NCBI RefSeq assembly: GCF_014838745.1
Contig: NZ_JABUXR010000004.1
Coordinates: forward strand, 62,001 to 126,000
Source: Limosilactobacillus urinaemulieris
GTDB lineage: Bacteria; Bacillota; Bacilli; Lactobacillales; Lactobacillaceae
Direction: 5' to 3'
Length of the DNA: 64,000 nucleotides
Within the stretch, counting starts at the first letter, position 1, and every line of letters begins with the position of its first letter. Under the pieces are notes generated by a model. It searched no databases, had not been told where the DNA came from, and saw only the letters and a program-made list of their open reading frames with translations. Positions 43,823-52,774 of this stretch are shown piece after piece. The translations under genes were made by a program, and so were the position numbers.

Positions 43823-44473
43823 TTTATCATACTCCTCAATCTTGAAATCGTGGTCGGTGAGGGTGGCGGTGGTGAGGCTACCATTCTTTGGACGGACGGT
43901 GACATCGTATTTACCGCCACCAAATTTTTCGACAAGGCTTAAGAGGGTATTTCCATGGCTTACCCACAGAACGTTGGCATCTTCCGGAAGGTCGGCATGC
44001 CGGATCAATTCAAGTCCCTTATTCATTCGCTCCCAGTATTCCTGGTTATTTTCCGCATCATGGAATGGGTCGGCATCCTTCAGCCAGTCCTTCGCTTGAC
44101 CAATGGAACTAGCAAGGACGATTTCCTTAAATGTATTGTAGCCATGTGGAGCACCAGCATTATACCAAGCCAAGTCCATATTCGTTCCCTCATAAGAACC
44201 ATAAAATTCCTCACGGAAATATGGGGCAACGACCGGTGAATGTACAGAATCTGCTTGATTTAAGTCGAGGATCTCTTGAATAGTTTCCATTGCCCGCGTT
44301 GTGTCACTACAAAAAGCCGCGTCAAAGTGAATCTCTTTCAGTCGCTCGCCAGCTTTTTTTGCGTCCTGTTTTCCCTTTTCAGTCAACGGCGAATTACTCC
44401 ATCCCTGAAGTTTATTGTAGATGTTGTAATATGTTTGACCATGTCGTACTAAGTAGATATTTAATTTTGTCAT
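43820..44473 (-). CDS. Histidine phosphatase family protein (phosphoglycerate mutase-like)
   Basis: A 217-residue cytosolic enzyme. The catalytic RHG is at residues 10-12, a second pocket arginine in SDTTRAMET, an acidic EFYGSYEG, and the second catalytic His in VLWVSHGNTLLSL near residue 170. The family covers phosphoglycerate mutases and phosphatases; the length and motifs suit a phosphatase. The TAG stop is formed by the tail of a repeat unit. Confidence 0.83.
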   Translation of the reverse strand: MTKLNIYLVRHGQTYYNIYNKLQGWSNSPLTEKGKQDAKKAGERLKEIHFDAAFCSDTTRAMETIQEILDLNQADSVHSPVVAPYFREEFYGSYEGTNMDLAWYNAGAPHGYNTFKEIVLASSIGQAKDWLKDADPFHDAENNQEYWERMNKGLELIRHADLPEDANVLWVSHGNTLLSLVEKFGGGKYDVTVRPKNGSLTTATLTDHDFKIEEYDK

Positions 44474-44630
44474 GACCCATCCTCCGTTCTTCTGTAATCT
44501 CCTTAATTATAGCGCTACCATTAGCGATTTAGAAGCGGAACCAATTCTTTGAAATTGCTTATCCGCGTTTTCACAGCTTCTTCATACTTTCCCATTATTC
44601 TTAAAGCCAAGATGAAGGAAGGGATTATTA

Positions 44631-44903
44631 ATGACATTAAAAGAAACTACTTCTCAACCTAATATTGTCGCGGCTAAAATTATTGCCATGAGTGCCAGAA
44701 AAGTTACCGTAGTGACGGAAGAAGGCCACTTATTGGTAATTCCATTGACCAAGGAATACCGGCAGGACAAAACGATGCTTGAATCTTTAAAAGATATTCT
44801 TCGTGCTGGAATTTGGATTCCTGTCAACAAGAAGTTACGCAAGTTATTCAGTCATGACTGGTTAGTAGAACCTGAACCGGCTCCGGTTAAGGTAAATAAA
44901 TAA
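44631..44903 (+). CDS. Small hypothetical protein, 90 residues
   Basis: Soluble protein without recognised domain. Residues 10-45 suggest a small beta-rich fold (AAKIIAMSARKVTVVTEEGH) and the C-terminus is proline/valine-rich (EPEPAPVKVNK). ATG 44631 lies after GAAGGAAGGG. It precedes the lipoteichoic acid synthase gene by 127 bases in the same orientation. Function unknown. Confidence 0.6.
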   Translation: MTLKETTSQPNIVAAKIIAMSARKVTVVTEEGHLLVIPLTKEYRQDKTMLESLKDILRAGIWIPVNKKLRKLFSHDWLVEPEPAPVKVNK

Positions 44904-45030
44904 TTAAATTTTGACAACAATCTTTCTTAGATAAATGTTTCTCAATTAATCTGTGATAGAATGGCTATTGATTTGCTAGTTTTGCTAGCACTAAATAACT
45001 ATTAAATCTCGATTGCGAGGAACATTCCTA

Positions 45031-47163
45031 ATGAAAAAACTAAGCAAATTCGTGGACACTAGGATCGGGTTCTTCACCCTTCTAGTAGTCCTTTTTTGGT
45101 TAAAGACATTATTTGCTTACTTTACTGACTTTAAATTAGGAGCAGAAGGCATTTTTCAATACCTGATTCTGCTAATTAATCCGTTACCAATTACCGCATT
45201 AATTTACAGTATTGCCTTTTACTTTAAGCGGTCCCGCTTCTTTTACCCAGTTTTAATGGGATTAGATATTGCTAACACGCTTTTACTGTACCTAAACGTC
45301 ATCTATTATCGTGAATTTACTGATTTTATGACAATTGCAACCATGACTGGTTACTCAAAGGTTAATCAGGGACTAAGTGGCAGTTCACTAGCCCTCACTA
45401 ACATTCACGATCTTTTTTATTGGCTTGATATTGTCGTTATTATTATTCTAATGCTGTTGCACAAGATCCATTTTGATCCTCGTGCTATCAGCACTAAATT
45501 AGCCTTTGCGTTTACTTCAATGGCATTGACTCTTTTTGGCGTTAACCTTTCATTTGCCGAAATGAGCCGGCCACAATTACTTACCCGGACGTTCGACCGA
45601 ACTTATATTGTTAAGTATCTCGGAATTGATGCATTTACCGGGTATGATGTTTTGAAATCACAACATATTAACAAAATGCGTCAAAGCGCTACAAAGTCAG
45701 AGCTACTAAAAGTTAAGAAGTTTACTGACAAGCACTATGCATCCCCAAATCCCAAAATGTATGGGATCGCTAAGGGACGTAACGTTATTGTTATCCACCT
45801 TGAAAGTTTCCAACAATTCTTAATTGATAAAAAAGTTAACGGGCAAGAAGTGACCCCATTCCTAAACTCTTTGTATCATGGCAATGATACTTACGCAGTC
45901 GATAACTTCTTCCATCAAGTTGGTCAAGGAAAGACCAGTGATGCTGAAAATATGCTTGAAACCAGTACATTTGGGCTTCCCCAAGGGTCACTTTTTGCCA
46001 CTCTTGGTAGCGATAATACTTTCCAGGGAGCGCCAGCAATTTTAAATCAACGGGCTGGTTATACTAGCGCAGTCTTTCATGGTAACGTAGCCAGTTTCTG
46101 GAACCGGAACAACGTTTACAAGAACTTAGGGTACCAATACTTCTTCGATGCAAGCTACTATGATACTTCTGGTGATAAGGCAACGGGATATGGTCTGAAA
46201 GATAAGCTGCTTTTTAAGAACTCCATTAACTACTTACAAAACTTACAGCAGCCGTTCTATACTAAGTTCATCACTGTTACTAACCACTTCCCATACAGCT
46301 TGGACGATGAGGATAAGGATCCTAACTTCCAAACTACCAATACCGGGAATACTACCGTTGATAACTACTTCGTGACAGCCCATTACCTCGATCAATCACT
46401 CGCTGAATTCTTTGCTTACCTGCAAAAGACAGGGTTAGATAAAAATTCGGTGATCATGATTTATGGTGACCATTATGGAATTTCAAATTCTGAAAACAAG
46501 GCTTTAGCATCTGCCCTTGATCGTAATCCAGATGAGTGGACGGACTTTGATAATACTCAACTTCAGCGAGTACCATTAATGTTTGTTATCCCTGGTTCTG
46601 GCGGTCACGGTGGAATTTATCACCAATATGGCGGTGAAGTTGATGTCTTACCAACCCTGCTTCACCTCCTTGGGATTAGCACCAAGCGGTATATCCAGTT
46701 TGGTACCGACCTCTTCTCCAGTCAGCACAGTCAAGTTGTTGCTTTCCGTAATCACGATTTTGTGACCCCTCATTTCTCCAGCATTAGCGGAACAATTTAT
46801 GATAATAAGACCGGTAAAATTGCTAAGTTAACTGCAAAACAAAAGAAACAGCTAAAGAAGGATCGCAAACTTGTTAATACCGAATTATCGCTTTCCGATT
46901 CCTTAAACGAAAAGAACCTTCTTCGTTTCTACCATCCAAAAGGCTTCAAGAAGGTTAACCCTGCGGACTACAATTATTCCAATGGTTTGAAGCGGGAGAA
47001 GCAGATCGAAAAGAAATTAGGAGATAAGTCAACCAGCATCTTCTCAAAGAACGGCGATCGTTCAACCGTTGACGATTACTCAACCGACGCTCCTGAGCAA
47101 AACCACTCCTCAACTGATTCTAACCGAATTAAAATTACTAACCCGGATGGGAATAATAAATAG
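45031..47163 (+). CDS. ltaS: Lipoteichoic acid synthase family protein
   Basis: A 710-residue membrane enzyme. About five transmembrane helices occupy residues 10-190. The extracellular sulfatase-fold domain has NVIVIHLESFQQF, the Thr302 nucleophile in GKTSDAEN, VIMIYGDHYGIS and HQYGGEVDVLPTLL with metal ligands. It transfers glycerol-phosphate from phosphatidylglycerol onto the growing lipoteichoic acid chain. The last 100 residues are hydrophilic. ATG 45031 follows GCGAGGAA. The TAG stop coincides with the first bases of an inverted repeat unit. Confidence 0.88.
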   Translation: MKKLSKFVDTRIGFFTLLVVLFWLKTLFAYFTDFKLGAEGIFQYLILLINPLPITALIYSIAFYFKRSRFFYPVLMGLDIANTLLLYLNVIYYREFTDFMTIATMTGYSKVNQGLSGSSLALTNIHDLFYWLDIVVIIILMLLHKIHFDPRAISTKLAFAFTSMALTLFGVNLSFAEMSRPQLLTRTFDRTYIVKYLGIDAFTGYDVLKSQHINKMRQSATKSELLKVKKFTDKHYASPNPKMYGIAKGRNVIVIHLESFQQFLIDKKVNGQEVTPFLNSLYHGNDTYAVDNFFHQVGQGKTSDAENMLETSTFGLPQGSLFATLGSDNTFQGAPAILNQRAGYTSAVFHGNVASFWNRNNVYKNLGYQYFFDASYYDTSGDKATGYGLKDKLLFKNSINYLQNLQQPFYTKFITVTNHFPYSLDDEDKDPNFQTTNTGNTTVDNYFVTAHYLDQSLAEFFAYLQKTGLDKNSVIMIYGDHYGISNSENKALASALDRNPDEWTDFDNTQLQRVPLMFVIPGSGGHGGIYHQYGGEVDVLPTLLHLLGISTKRYIQFGTDLFSSQHSQVVAFRNHDFVTPHFSSISGTIYDNKTGKIAKLTAKQKKQLKKDRKLVNTELSLSDSLNEKNLLRFYHPKGFKKVNPADYNYSNGLKREKQIEKKLGDKSTSIFSKNGDRSTVDDYSTDAPEQNHSSTDSNRIKITNPDGNNK

Positions 47164-47350
47164 AGTGTGAGCCAGCAGAGCGTGAAGCCGTAAAGAGCTC
47201 CCGGATGATAACGATTTCTCTCGACGAGGGCGACTTGCGCCTAGGAGAGAGGTCGTTATCTTGAGGGAGCTTAGGCTGAACGCGTTTCGACTAAGTTGCA
47301 GTAGGACACGTTAGCTCTAGCAAGTCCCTGGCGAACACGTTTTGACAATG
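47161..47350 (+). repeat. Palindromic 3' UTR element cluster 8, inverted 174-bp copy
   Basis: Starts with TAGAGTG, whose first three bases are the ltaS stop codon. Bases 47161-47334 are the reverse complement of 43531-43704 with about three differences in 174 bases. Inside are GATAACGATTTCTC, GCGCCTAGGAGAGAGG and CGCGTTTCGACTAAGTTGC. A shortened inverted head GAACACGTTTTGAC follows. The ltaS terminator comes only after it. Confidence 0.88.
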
Positions 47351-47384
47351 ATACAGTAAAAGCTTAACTACATAACAAAGCAAA

Positions 47385-47430
47385 AAACACCGGACTACAA
47401 TTAAAATTGCAGTCCGGTGTTTTGAAATTT
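47385..47430. terminator. Terminator of ltaS
   Basis: AAAACACCGGACT (47385-47397) and AGTCCGGTGTTTT (47411-47423) form a perfect 13-bp stem, extended by ACAAT/ATTG, with A and T runs. It can act on both strands, also for the dacA transcript. Confidence 0.88.
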
Positions 47431-47435
47431 TGTGG

Positions 47436-47508
47436 CAGAGTAGAAACGTACTCGACTTGCTAGAGCTAATGCTCTAGGCAACATAGTCGAGATCGGCTCG
47501 CCCTCTAA
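47436..47508 (-). repeat. Palindromic element remnant near dacA stop
   Basis: Contains head-like GGCAGAGTAGAAACGTAC, CTTGCTAGAGCTAATGCTCT and GGCAACATAGTCGAGATCGG, then GCTCGCCCTCTAA. Hairpin arms are mostly lost. It ends next to the dacA stop codon (47509-47511). Confidence 0.6.
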
Positions 47509-48744
47509 TTAATTCCAAATTCTCTGCCAAAGGTTTCCGCGGTTAATCGTCTCGGTACTCCGTAATGGAATAGCGAGAGGTTTATTATCAACTGTTCTGA
47601 TGTCAGAACCAGTAACTGCGATAGTCCCGAGCTGTTCACCCTTTTTAACCGGAGCGTCCAACCTTGCTTTATGGTTAGTCAAATGCTTGTAATAACGAGG
47701 CTGAATAGTATACTGGGCTGTCTTTTGCATCTGCCATACCGTAAACGAATGTGGTCCAACGGTTAGCATCCGTTTGGTACCATTGGAAACCCGCTTTTGC
47801 GATTGCTTTTTATTCAACGTTAACACTTGTTGGTGGGCGTTCTGAATAAAGTACTGATACAGCTTTTGCGTTTGCGTAAATCGATCATCCTTGTCCTTAC
47901 CGTTAGCATGAAGAACAACGGTGATCAGCCGATGCCCCTGGTAAATCCCTGTACTAGCGAAACAAGCCCCAGTAGCATCAGAAGTACCAGTCTTCAAGCC
48001 ATCAATTTGCACACCGTCAACGGTATATTTACCACCGGGAAGCATTTTATTAAGGTTTTCAACTTCCTTTGTCTTCCCCTTGGCAATCATAAATTGAGCT
48101 TTAGGCTGACTTGTAACTTTTAGAACGCTTGGGTAGTGTTTAACCAAGTACCGTGACAGCAAGGCAACATCACGTGCAGTTATGGAGTTTTCAGCGTTAT
48201 TACTGATTCCTGTTTGTTTTAATCCTTTCAGATCACCATTCTTTAACCCAACCGGATTAACAATCGTAGCATCAGTAATTCCTATTTACCGAGCCTTCTT
48301 TTGCATTTTTTCGTTAAACTGTTTTATGGTGCTTCCGTCAGCAGTTGCTAATGCTAAAGCCGCTCCATCAGCGGACTTAATCAGAGTTGCGTTGAAAAGC
48401 TCACGAACCGTGTATGATTGTCCAGCTTGCAACCCAATTGCAGAATAGTTTGAATCATTAGAAACCTCAGCAATCTTTTTACTGATCTTTACTTTGGTAT
48501 TCCATGAAAGTTGGTGATGATTAATCTCATCTTCAATCACACTTACCGTTAACAACTTACTAACTGAAGCAATCGGCAGCTTTTCCTCACTATTTTGTTG
48601 ATAAATAATCTGCCCCGTATCAGCGTCGATCATAATTGCAGAGCGACTGTCAATCAGCTGGGCAGCGGATGCTGTTTGTGGTCTAGCAACCACGAAACAA
48701 ATCATCAGTAATAATGTCGAAAGAAAAGCGATAACCTTTTTCAT
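47509..48744 (-). pseudogene. dacA: D-alanyl-D-alanine carboxypeptidase broken by in-frame TAA
   Basis: Frame continuous over 411 codons except one TAA at 48286-48288 (codon 153), in ...KKAR-stop-IGITDATIVNPVGL, so a single base change (for example CAA to TAA) explains it. The N-terminal half has a signal peptide cut near ASAAQ, SxxK motif Ser60-Lys63 and KSADGAALAL at the SxN place. The C-terminal half has KTG in GLKTGTSDATG and the PBP5-type tail domain. The enzyme normally trims the terminal D-Ala from pentapeptides. Downstream of an L,D-transpeptidase gene on the same strand. Confidence 0.85.
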
Positions 48745-48767
48745 TTTTATTCTCCAATCAGTTGCTT

Positions 48768-49418
48768 TTAACCAACTATTTCAACTTTTGTTCCTACTGG
48801 TAAATTCTCTTCCATCCATTTAGCATCTGCCACTGACAACCGAATACAACCATGTGAGCCTGTGGATTTTCCTAACTTAGCAGCTTCCTTTTTATTATAT
48901 GACCCGTCTGCATTTGTTGGAACACTGTGGAACAAATATTCTCCATGGTTTAACCAGGAAGTATAGTAGTTAGCGCCTTCTTTTAATCGCGCGTTATAAA
49001 AACTATTTCCCCGTTCCTGTTGAACATAAAAAGTACCCGTTGGTGTCATACTTTTCATTTTACCTGTTTTAGGATCTTTTTTATAAATCCCACCAGTTGA
49101 ATACATTGTGTAGATCACGTGATTACCATCATACAAATAGGTGCGGTTAGTCTTTAAATTGACCTTGATCCATAAGTGCTTAACCTTGCTCAAATTAGGA
49201 TATGCCTTGGTTTCAGAAGACTTTTGCCAATCAATTGGTGTCCGCATCTGACTGCTAGAATTAGAAGATGCTGCTGACTTTTGTGCAATCGTTTTTGTAA
49301 CGGTAGTAGCTGCCGTGCTCCCCTGATCGTTTGCACTAGTCTTTAAGCTTGAATGAACACCAAAAATGGCAATAATTAGGCAGAATAACGCATAAATAAC
49401 GTATCTACTTTTTTTCAT
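48768..49418 (-). CDS. L,D-transpeptidase (YkuD family)
   Basis: A 216-residue secreted enzyme. Residues 5-22 form a hydrophobic signal or anchor, followed by a Ser/Thr/Ala-rich linker to about residue 65. The YkuD domain (about 80-216) ends in SHGCIRLS with catalytic Cys191 and TGGIYKKDPKTG near the start. It makes 3-3 cross-links using tetrapeptide donors, or attaches proteins. Such donors need a D,D-carboxypeptidase, and the dacA gene directly downstream is interrupted. An alternative is a non-crosslinking anchoring role. Confidence 0.85.
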   Translation of the reverse strand: MKKSRYVIYALFCLIIAIFGVHSSLKTSANDQGSTAATTVTKTIAQKSAASSNSSSQMRTPIDWQKSSETKAYPNLSKVKHLWIKVNLKTNRTYLYDGNHVIYTMYSTGGIYKKDPKTGKMKSMTPTGTFYVQQERGNSFYNARLKEGANYYTSWLNHGEYLFHSVPTNADGSYNKKEAAKLGKSTGSHGCIRLSVADAKWMEENLPVGTKVEIVG

Positions 49419-49528
49419 TGATTTTACCTTACCCCTTTTAATTCAACTACCAATAAAATCATTTCTATTATATTATAGACTATTAGATAATCAATCGTAT
49501 TTTAAATGAATAATCAAGAGGTAACAAA

Positions 49529-49609
49529 ATGCGTCAAAATTTGAAGCTCAGCTATCTTACCGCAATTTTCTTTTTTATCGTTGCGGTGATTTGTGCTAAC
49601 TTAATTTAA
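49529..49609 (+). CDS. 26-residue hydrophobic small peptide
   Basis: ATG 49529 after AAGAGGTAAC encodes a peptide with a basic start (MRQNLKLSY) and one membrane segment (about residues 8-25), ending at TAA 49607-49609. A second small membrane protein follows 15 bases later. The size and shape match small membrane peptides, including some type I toxins, but no family is recognised. Confidence 0.4.
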   Translation: MRQNLKLSYLTAIFFFIVAVICANLI

Positions 49610-49624
49610 TTGGAGATCAGCCCT

Positions 49625-49846
49625 ATGCAAAATATTAGTAGTCTTTTTAGCAATCTTTGGACATACATCGTCACCCATAAATGGTCAAAGGACATCCTAC
49701 GAGAAAACATCCTCTTTATTTCTCTCGTGATCATCTATGATCTTTGCCATTTTCAATTAGCAATTATCACATGGGGGATCTTCTTTAAATTTTGGATTAT
49801 TCTAAACATCTGTTACCTTTTTAAATTACTTCTTGACCTATTTTAG
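49625..49846 (+). CDS. Small membrane protein, 73 residues
   Basis: ATG 49625 follows TTGGAGATC. Two hydrophobic segments (about residues 28-45 and 50-72) are separated by a short loop; the N-terminus is amphipathic with several Trp/Lys. An alternative TTG start at 49610 would include the ribosome binding site and is rejected. It may form a pair with the 26-residue peptide upstream. A terminator follows directly. Function unknown. Confidence 0.5.
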   Translation: MQNISSLFSNLWTYIVTHKWSKDILRENILFISLVIIYDLCHFQLAIITWGIFFKFWIILNICYLFKLLLDLF

Positions 49847-49863
49847 CGCCTCTAAAATTGCGG

Positions 49864-49899
49864 GACAGGGAAAAACAAAATTTTTCCCTGTCTTTATTT
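49864..49899. terminator. Terminator after small membrane protein
   Basis: GACAGGGAAAAA (49864-49875) and TTTTTCCCTGTC (49881-49892) form a 12-bp stem followed by TTTATTTTT. Confidence 0.85.
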
Positions 49900-49938
49900 T
49901 TCAATATTTTCTAAACTTACAGAGTCTAATCGCGGGAA

Positions 49939-50931
49939 TTAACCAATCTTCATTGATGAACTGTGAGTTGCTAACCGTTTAGTCGGGTAAAGTTTCTTGG
50001 CAAGAGCCGTAATTGCAGTCGGCGCTTCACCAAAAGCAGTTGCAATTAGTGCGGTCTTCCCAGGATAGGTAATCCCATCCCCAATCGCATAAACATTTTC
50101 AATATTTGTTTGCATCGTTGAATCAACCTTAATCAGGTTTCGCTCAGCGGCTAAATTAAGCGACCATTGATCAAGTGCCGCATTGTTTGACGTAAACCCA
50201 TAGTTAACTACAAGCCGATCAACGTTCAGACTTGCCATTTCATCGCTCCGCATCTTCTTTAATTTCAACGTAACGGATTGATCGTCTTCCACTCGAAGTT
50301 CCTTCGGCAAAAATGGTGTAACCAAATCCACGCTTGACTTCTTTAAGAGTGCAACAGAATGTTCCATTCCCCGAAACTGATCTCGACGGTGAACTAGTGA
50401 AACCTGTTTAGCTACGGGTTCAAGCATTAATGCAATGTCAATGGCTGAATTACCGCCACCCAGAACCGCTACTCGTTTGTCAGTAAAGTCATCGCGATGA
50501 GTAACAAAGTAGTGAAGCTGGTGTCCCTCAATTTCATCCGCCCCATCAAGAGCTAACTTTCGGGGCTTAAATGCACCATTTCCTAATGCGATCACAATCG
50601 CGCGGGAATGCGAGATGCGACCCGCACTCTTAACCGTAAACGTTCCGTCTGCTTCCTTTACAACATCCTCAACGGTCTCATCCGTAAACTGGTCGACCGG
50701 AGCTACAGCAAGTTGCTTTTGGAGCTGACTTATTAATTCGTGCCCCGTAACTCCTGGAAGTCCTGCAACGTCCCAGATTTGTTTTTCCGGATAAAGGGCA
50801 TTAACTTGGCCACCAAGTTGAGGTAGGCTTTCGATCAATTGGGCATTTAATTCATGGAGTCCACAATAAAAGGCCACAAACATTCCTGCGGGGCCGCCAC
50901 CAATAATTGTAATGTCATACATTTTTGCCAT
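49939..50931 (-). CDS. Ferredoxin/flavodoxin-NADP+ reductase (thioredoxin reductase-like)
   Basis: A 330-residue flavoprotein. FAD-binding GGGPAG (residues 11-16) at the N-terminus, NADPH-binding GGGNSAIDIA near residue 160, and IENVYAIGDGITYPGK for FAD at the C-terminus. There is no CxxC redox pair, so it is the YumC-type FNR rather than thioredoxin reductase. It transfers electrons between NADPH and ferredoxin, flavodoxin or other acceptors in the cytosol. Single gene with a start after GGAGCC. Confidence 0.9.
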   Translation of the reverse strand: MAKMYDITIIGGGPAGMFVAFYCGLHELNAQLIESLPQLGGQVNALYPEKQIWDVAGLPGVTGHELISQLQKQLAVAPVDQFTDETVEDVVKEADGTFTVKSAGRISHSRAIVIALGNGAFKPRKLALDGADEIEGHQLHYFVTHRDDFTDKRVAVLGGGNSAIDIALMLEPVAKQVSLVHRRDQFRGMEHSVALLKKSSVDLVTPFLPKELRVEDDQSVTLKLKKMRSDEMASLNVDRLVVNYGFTSNNAALDQWSLNLAAERNLIKVDSTMQTNIENVYAIGDGITYPGKTALIATAFGEAPTAITALAKKLYPTKRLATHSSSMKIG

Positions 50932-51051
50932 TCGTAATGGCTCCTCTCTGTTCTTTTTTCTTATTGTAATTGATTTTCACTGAAATTAAAATTGCGGGGC
51001 CGCTATCATTTAGCTATTATTAACATAAATAACTAACTGGAGGAAAATATC

Positions 51052-52008
51052 ATGGCCACCAAAAAAATGATCTTGGATCTAGATACGGGGGTCGATGATG
51101 CGTTAGCTCTTGCATATGCAATTGCTGACCCAAACATTGACCTAATCGGGGTTGTCGCCTCTTATGGTAATAACTTGCTAGAGCAAACCGCTAAAAACTC
51201 ATTACAGCTTCTTGAATTACTCGGCCAAGATGTCCCCGTTTTTAAGGGACTTAGCCATTCAAGCACTACTAACCATTTTACAGTCATGCAGGTTAGTAAG
51301 GAGATCCATGGAAGCAACGGGATTGGTAATATTTCACTTCCCGAACCATCCCACCAAGTTCAACCTAAAGATGGTGTCGACTTTATTATTGAAGCAGCCC
51401 ATCAATATAATAAAGACCTCATTATCGTTCCTACCGGTCCATTGACGAATCTTGCTGCTGCACTACATCGCGATCCACAGATCAGTCAATTAATCGGTAA
51501 TGTTACTCTTATGGGCGGGGCACTGACAGTCGAAGGGAACGTTAGCGATGTTGCTGAGGCAAATATCAATCAAGATGCTGAAGCAGCTAATGAGGTCTTT
51601 ACTAGTCCATTACCAATTACAATGGTCGGTCTTGACGTTACTTTACGGACCCTTCTCACAAAAAAAGAAACTCAACAGTGGCGCAATTTGGGAACACCAG
51701 CTGGGACTGCCTATGCTGACCTCACTGACTTCTACATTGACGCCTATTACCGGTTAGAAATTGATAAGCACGGCTGCGCAATTCACGATCCACTGGCAGT
51801 TGGCGTAGCAATTGACCCATCATTTGTAACCATCCTTGCCCTGCCAATGAAGGTTATTACTAACAAGCACAACTATGCCCGAACAATCGGCGATAAAGCA
51901 CGGCTGAATGCTCGCCACCCAAATGTCAAGGTGGCAATTAACGTTAACCAAGAACGATTTGTCCCTGTCTTTATGAACCACCTGATTAATCTTTTAGCTA
52001 ATCACTAA
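51052..52008 (+). CDS. Inosine-uridine preferring nucleoside hydrolase family protein
   Basis: A 318-residue enzyme with the family's Asp cluster DLDTGVDDALAL (residues 8-19) for calcium and ribose binding, VPTGPLTNLAAAL near residue 125, LMGGAL, and a late catalytic His region DPLAVGVAID near residue 245. It hydrolyses ribonucleosides to base and ribose. The exact base is not determined. ATG 51052 follows CTGGAGGA. It lies before the thiamine-related operon but has no obvious link. Confidence 0.87.
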   Translation: MATKKMILDLDTGVDDALALAYAIADPNIDLIGVVASYGNNLLEQTAKNSLQLLELLGQDVPVFKGLSHSSTTNHFTVMQVSKEIHGSNGIGNISLPEPSHQVQPKDGVDFIIEAAHQYNKDLIIVPTGPLTNLAAALHRDPQISQLIGNVTLMGGALTVEGNVSDVAEANINQDAEAANEVFTSPLPITMVGLDVTLRTLLTKKETQQWRNLGTPAGTAYADLTDFYIDAYYRLEIDKHGCAIHDPLAVGVAIDPSFVTILALPMKVITNKHNYARTIGDKARLNARHPNVKVAINVNQERFVPVFMNHLINLLANH

Positions 52009-52037
52009 ATTAACTGTCGAAGGACCCGTTTTTGTTG

Positions 52038-52192
52038 TATAATGATAACAACAAAAGAAATTTATATGTCTGGGGTGCCACTTGGCTGAGATTAGACCCA
52101 TTGAACCTGTCTAGATAATGCTAGCGAAGGAAGTGCGTTTTCAATCAACCATTTAAGGGACCATGACATTTTTGTCACGGTTCTTTTTCTTT
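52038..52192 (+). promoter_or_regulatory. TPP riboswitch with terminator
   Basis: A perfect TATAAT at 52038-52043 precedes the aptamer, which begins TGGGGTGCC (about 52071). Core parts are GGCTGAGATTAGACCC, TTGAACCTGTCTAGATAATG and GCTAGCGAAGGAAGTGC. The terminator GGGACCATGACA with TGTCACGGTTC and T-run follows (about 52158-52190). It should turn off ykoEDC when thiamine pyrophosphate is abundant. Confidence 0.93.
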
Positions 52193-52211
52193 CCCCAAGA
52201 AAGGAATTATT

Positions 52212-52769
52212 ATGTTTCATCAATTTCACTTAAAGGATATTATTCTCTTAGCAATCATCGGAATCGTTTTTGGAGTGATCTACTTAGCAACCGGTCTGCT
52301 TTATAACGGCTTAACAATTGCCCTGACTCCCTTTGGCTATGGGCCAATGGCTAACGATATTACATTAGGCATTTGGTGCATGGCTGGTCCGTTAGCTGGT
52401 TTTATGCTCCGACTTCCCGGTGCCTCATTTCTCGGTGAATTTCTCAGTGCCGTTGTGGAGATGCTCCTTGGTGATCAATGGGGCGTAACCACTCTGCTCT
52501 CGGGACTGGTTCAAGGGGTCGGGACTGAGCTTGGTTTTACCTTAACGCTTTATAAAATATACAATTGGGTGACCTTGTTTCTCTCCGCAACCACTACCAC
52601 GATCCTGACATTTGCTTGGGACTGGTTCCGGAATGGTTACAGCCATTTCCCATTTTCAATGTTAATTGTGATGTTAATTGTTCGCTGGTTATCAATGTTT
52701 TTCTTCACTGGTGTTCTCGTTAAGCTCATTATTAACCTGTTAAACAGAAGTCACGTCCTTCCGAGGTAA
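52212..52769 (+). CDS. ykoE: ECF transporter S component, YkoE-type (thiamine/HMP)
   Basis: A 185-residue protein with six hydrophobic segments. It matches YkoE, the substrate-binding part of the YkoEDC importer: GLTIALTPFGYGPMANDITLGIW and FLGEFLSAVVEMLLGDQWG. The complex imports thiamine or its pyrimidine precursor hydroxymethylpyrimidine. It sits directly behind the TPP riboswitch and six bases before ykoD. ATG 52212 follows AGAAAGGA. Confidence 0.9.
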   Translation: MFHQFHLKDIILLAIIGIVFGVIYLATGLLYNGLTIALTPFGYGPMANDITLGIWCMAGPLAGFMLRLPGASFLGEFLSAVVEMLLGDQWGVTTLLSGLVQGVGTELGFTLTLYKIYNWVTLFLSATTTTILTFAWDWFRNGYSHFPFSMLIVMLIVRWLSMFFFTGVLVKLIINLLNRSHVLPR

Positions 52770-52774
52770 AATAA

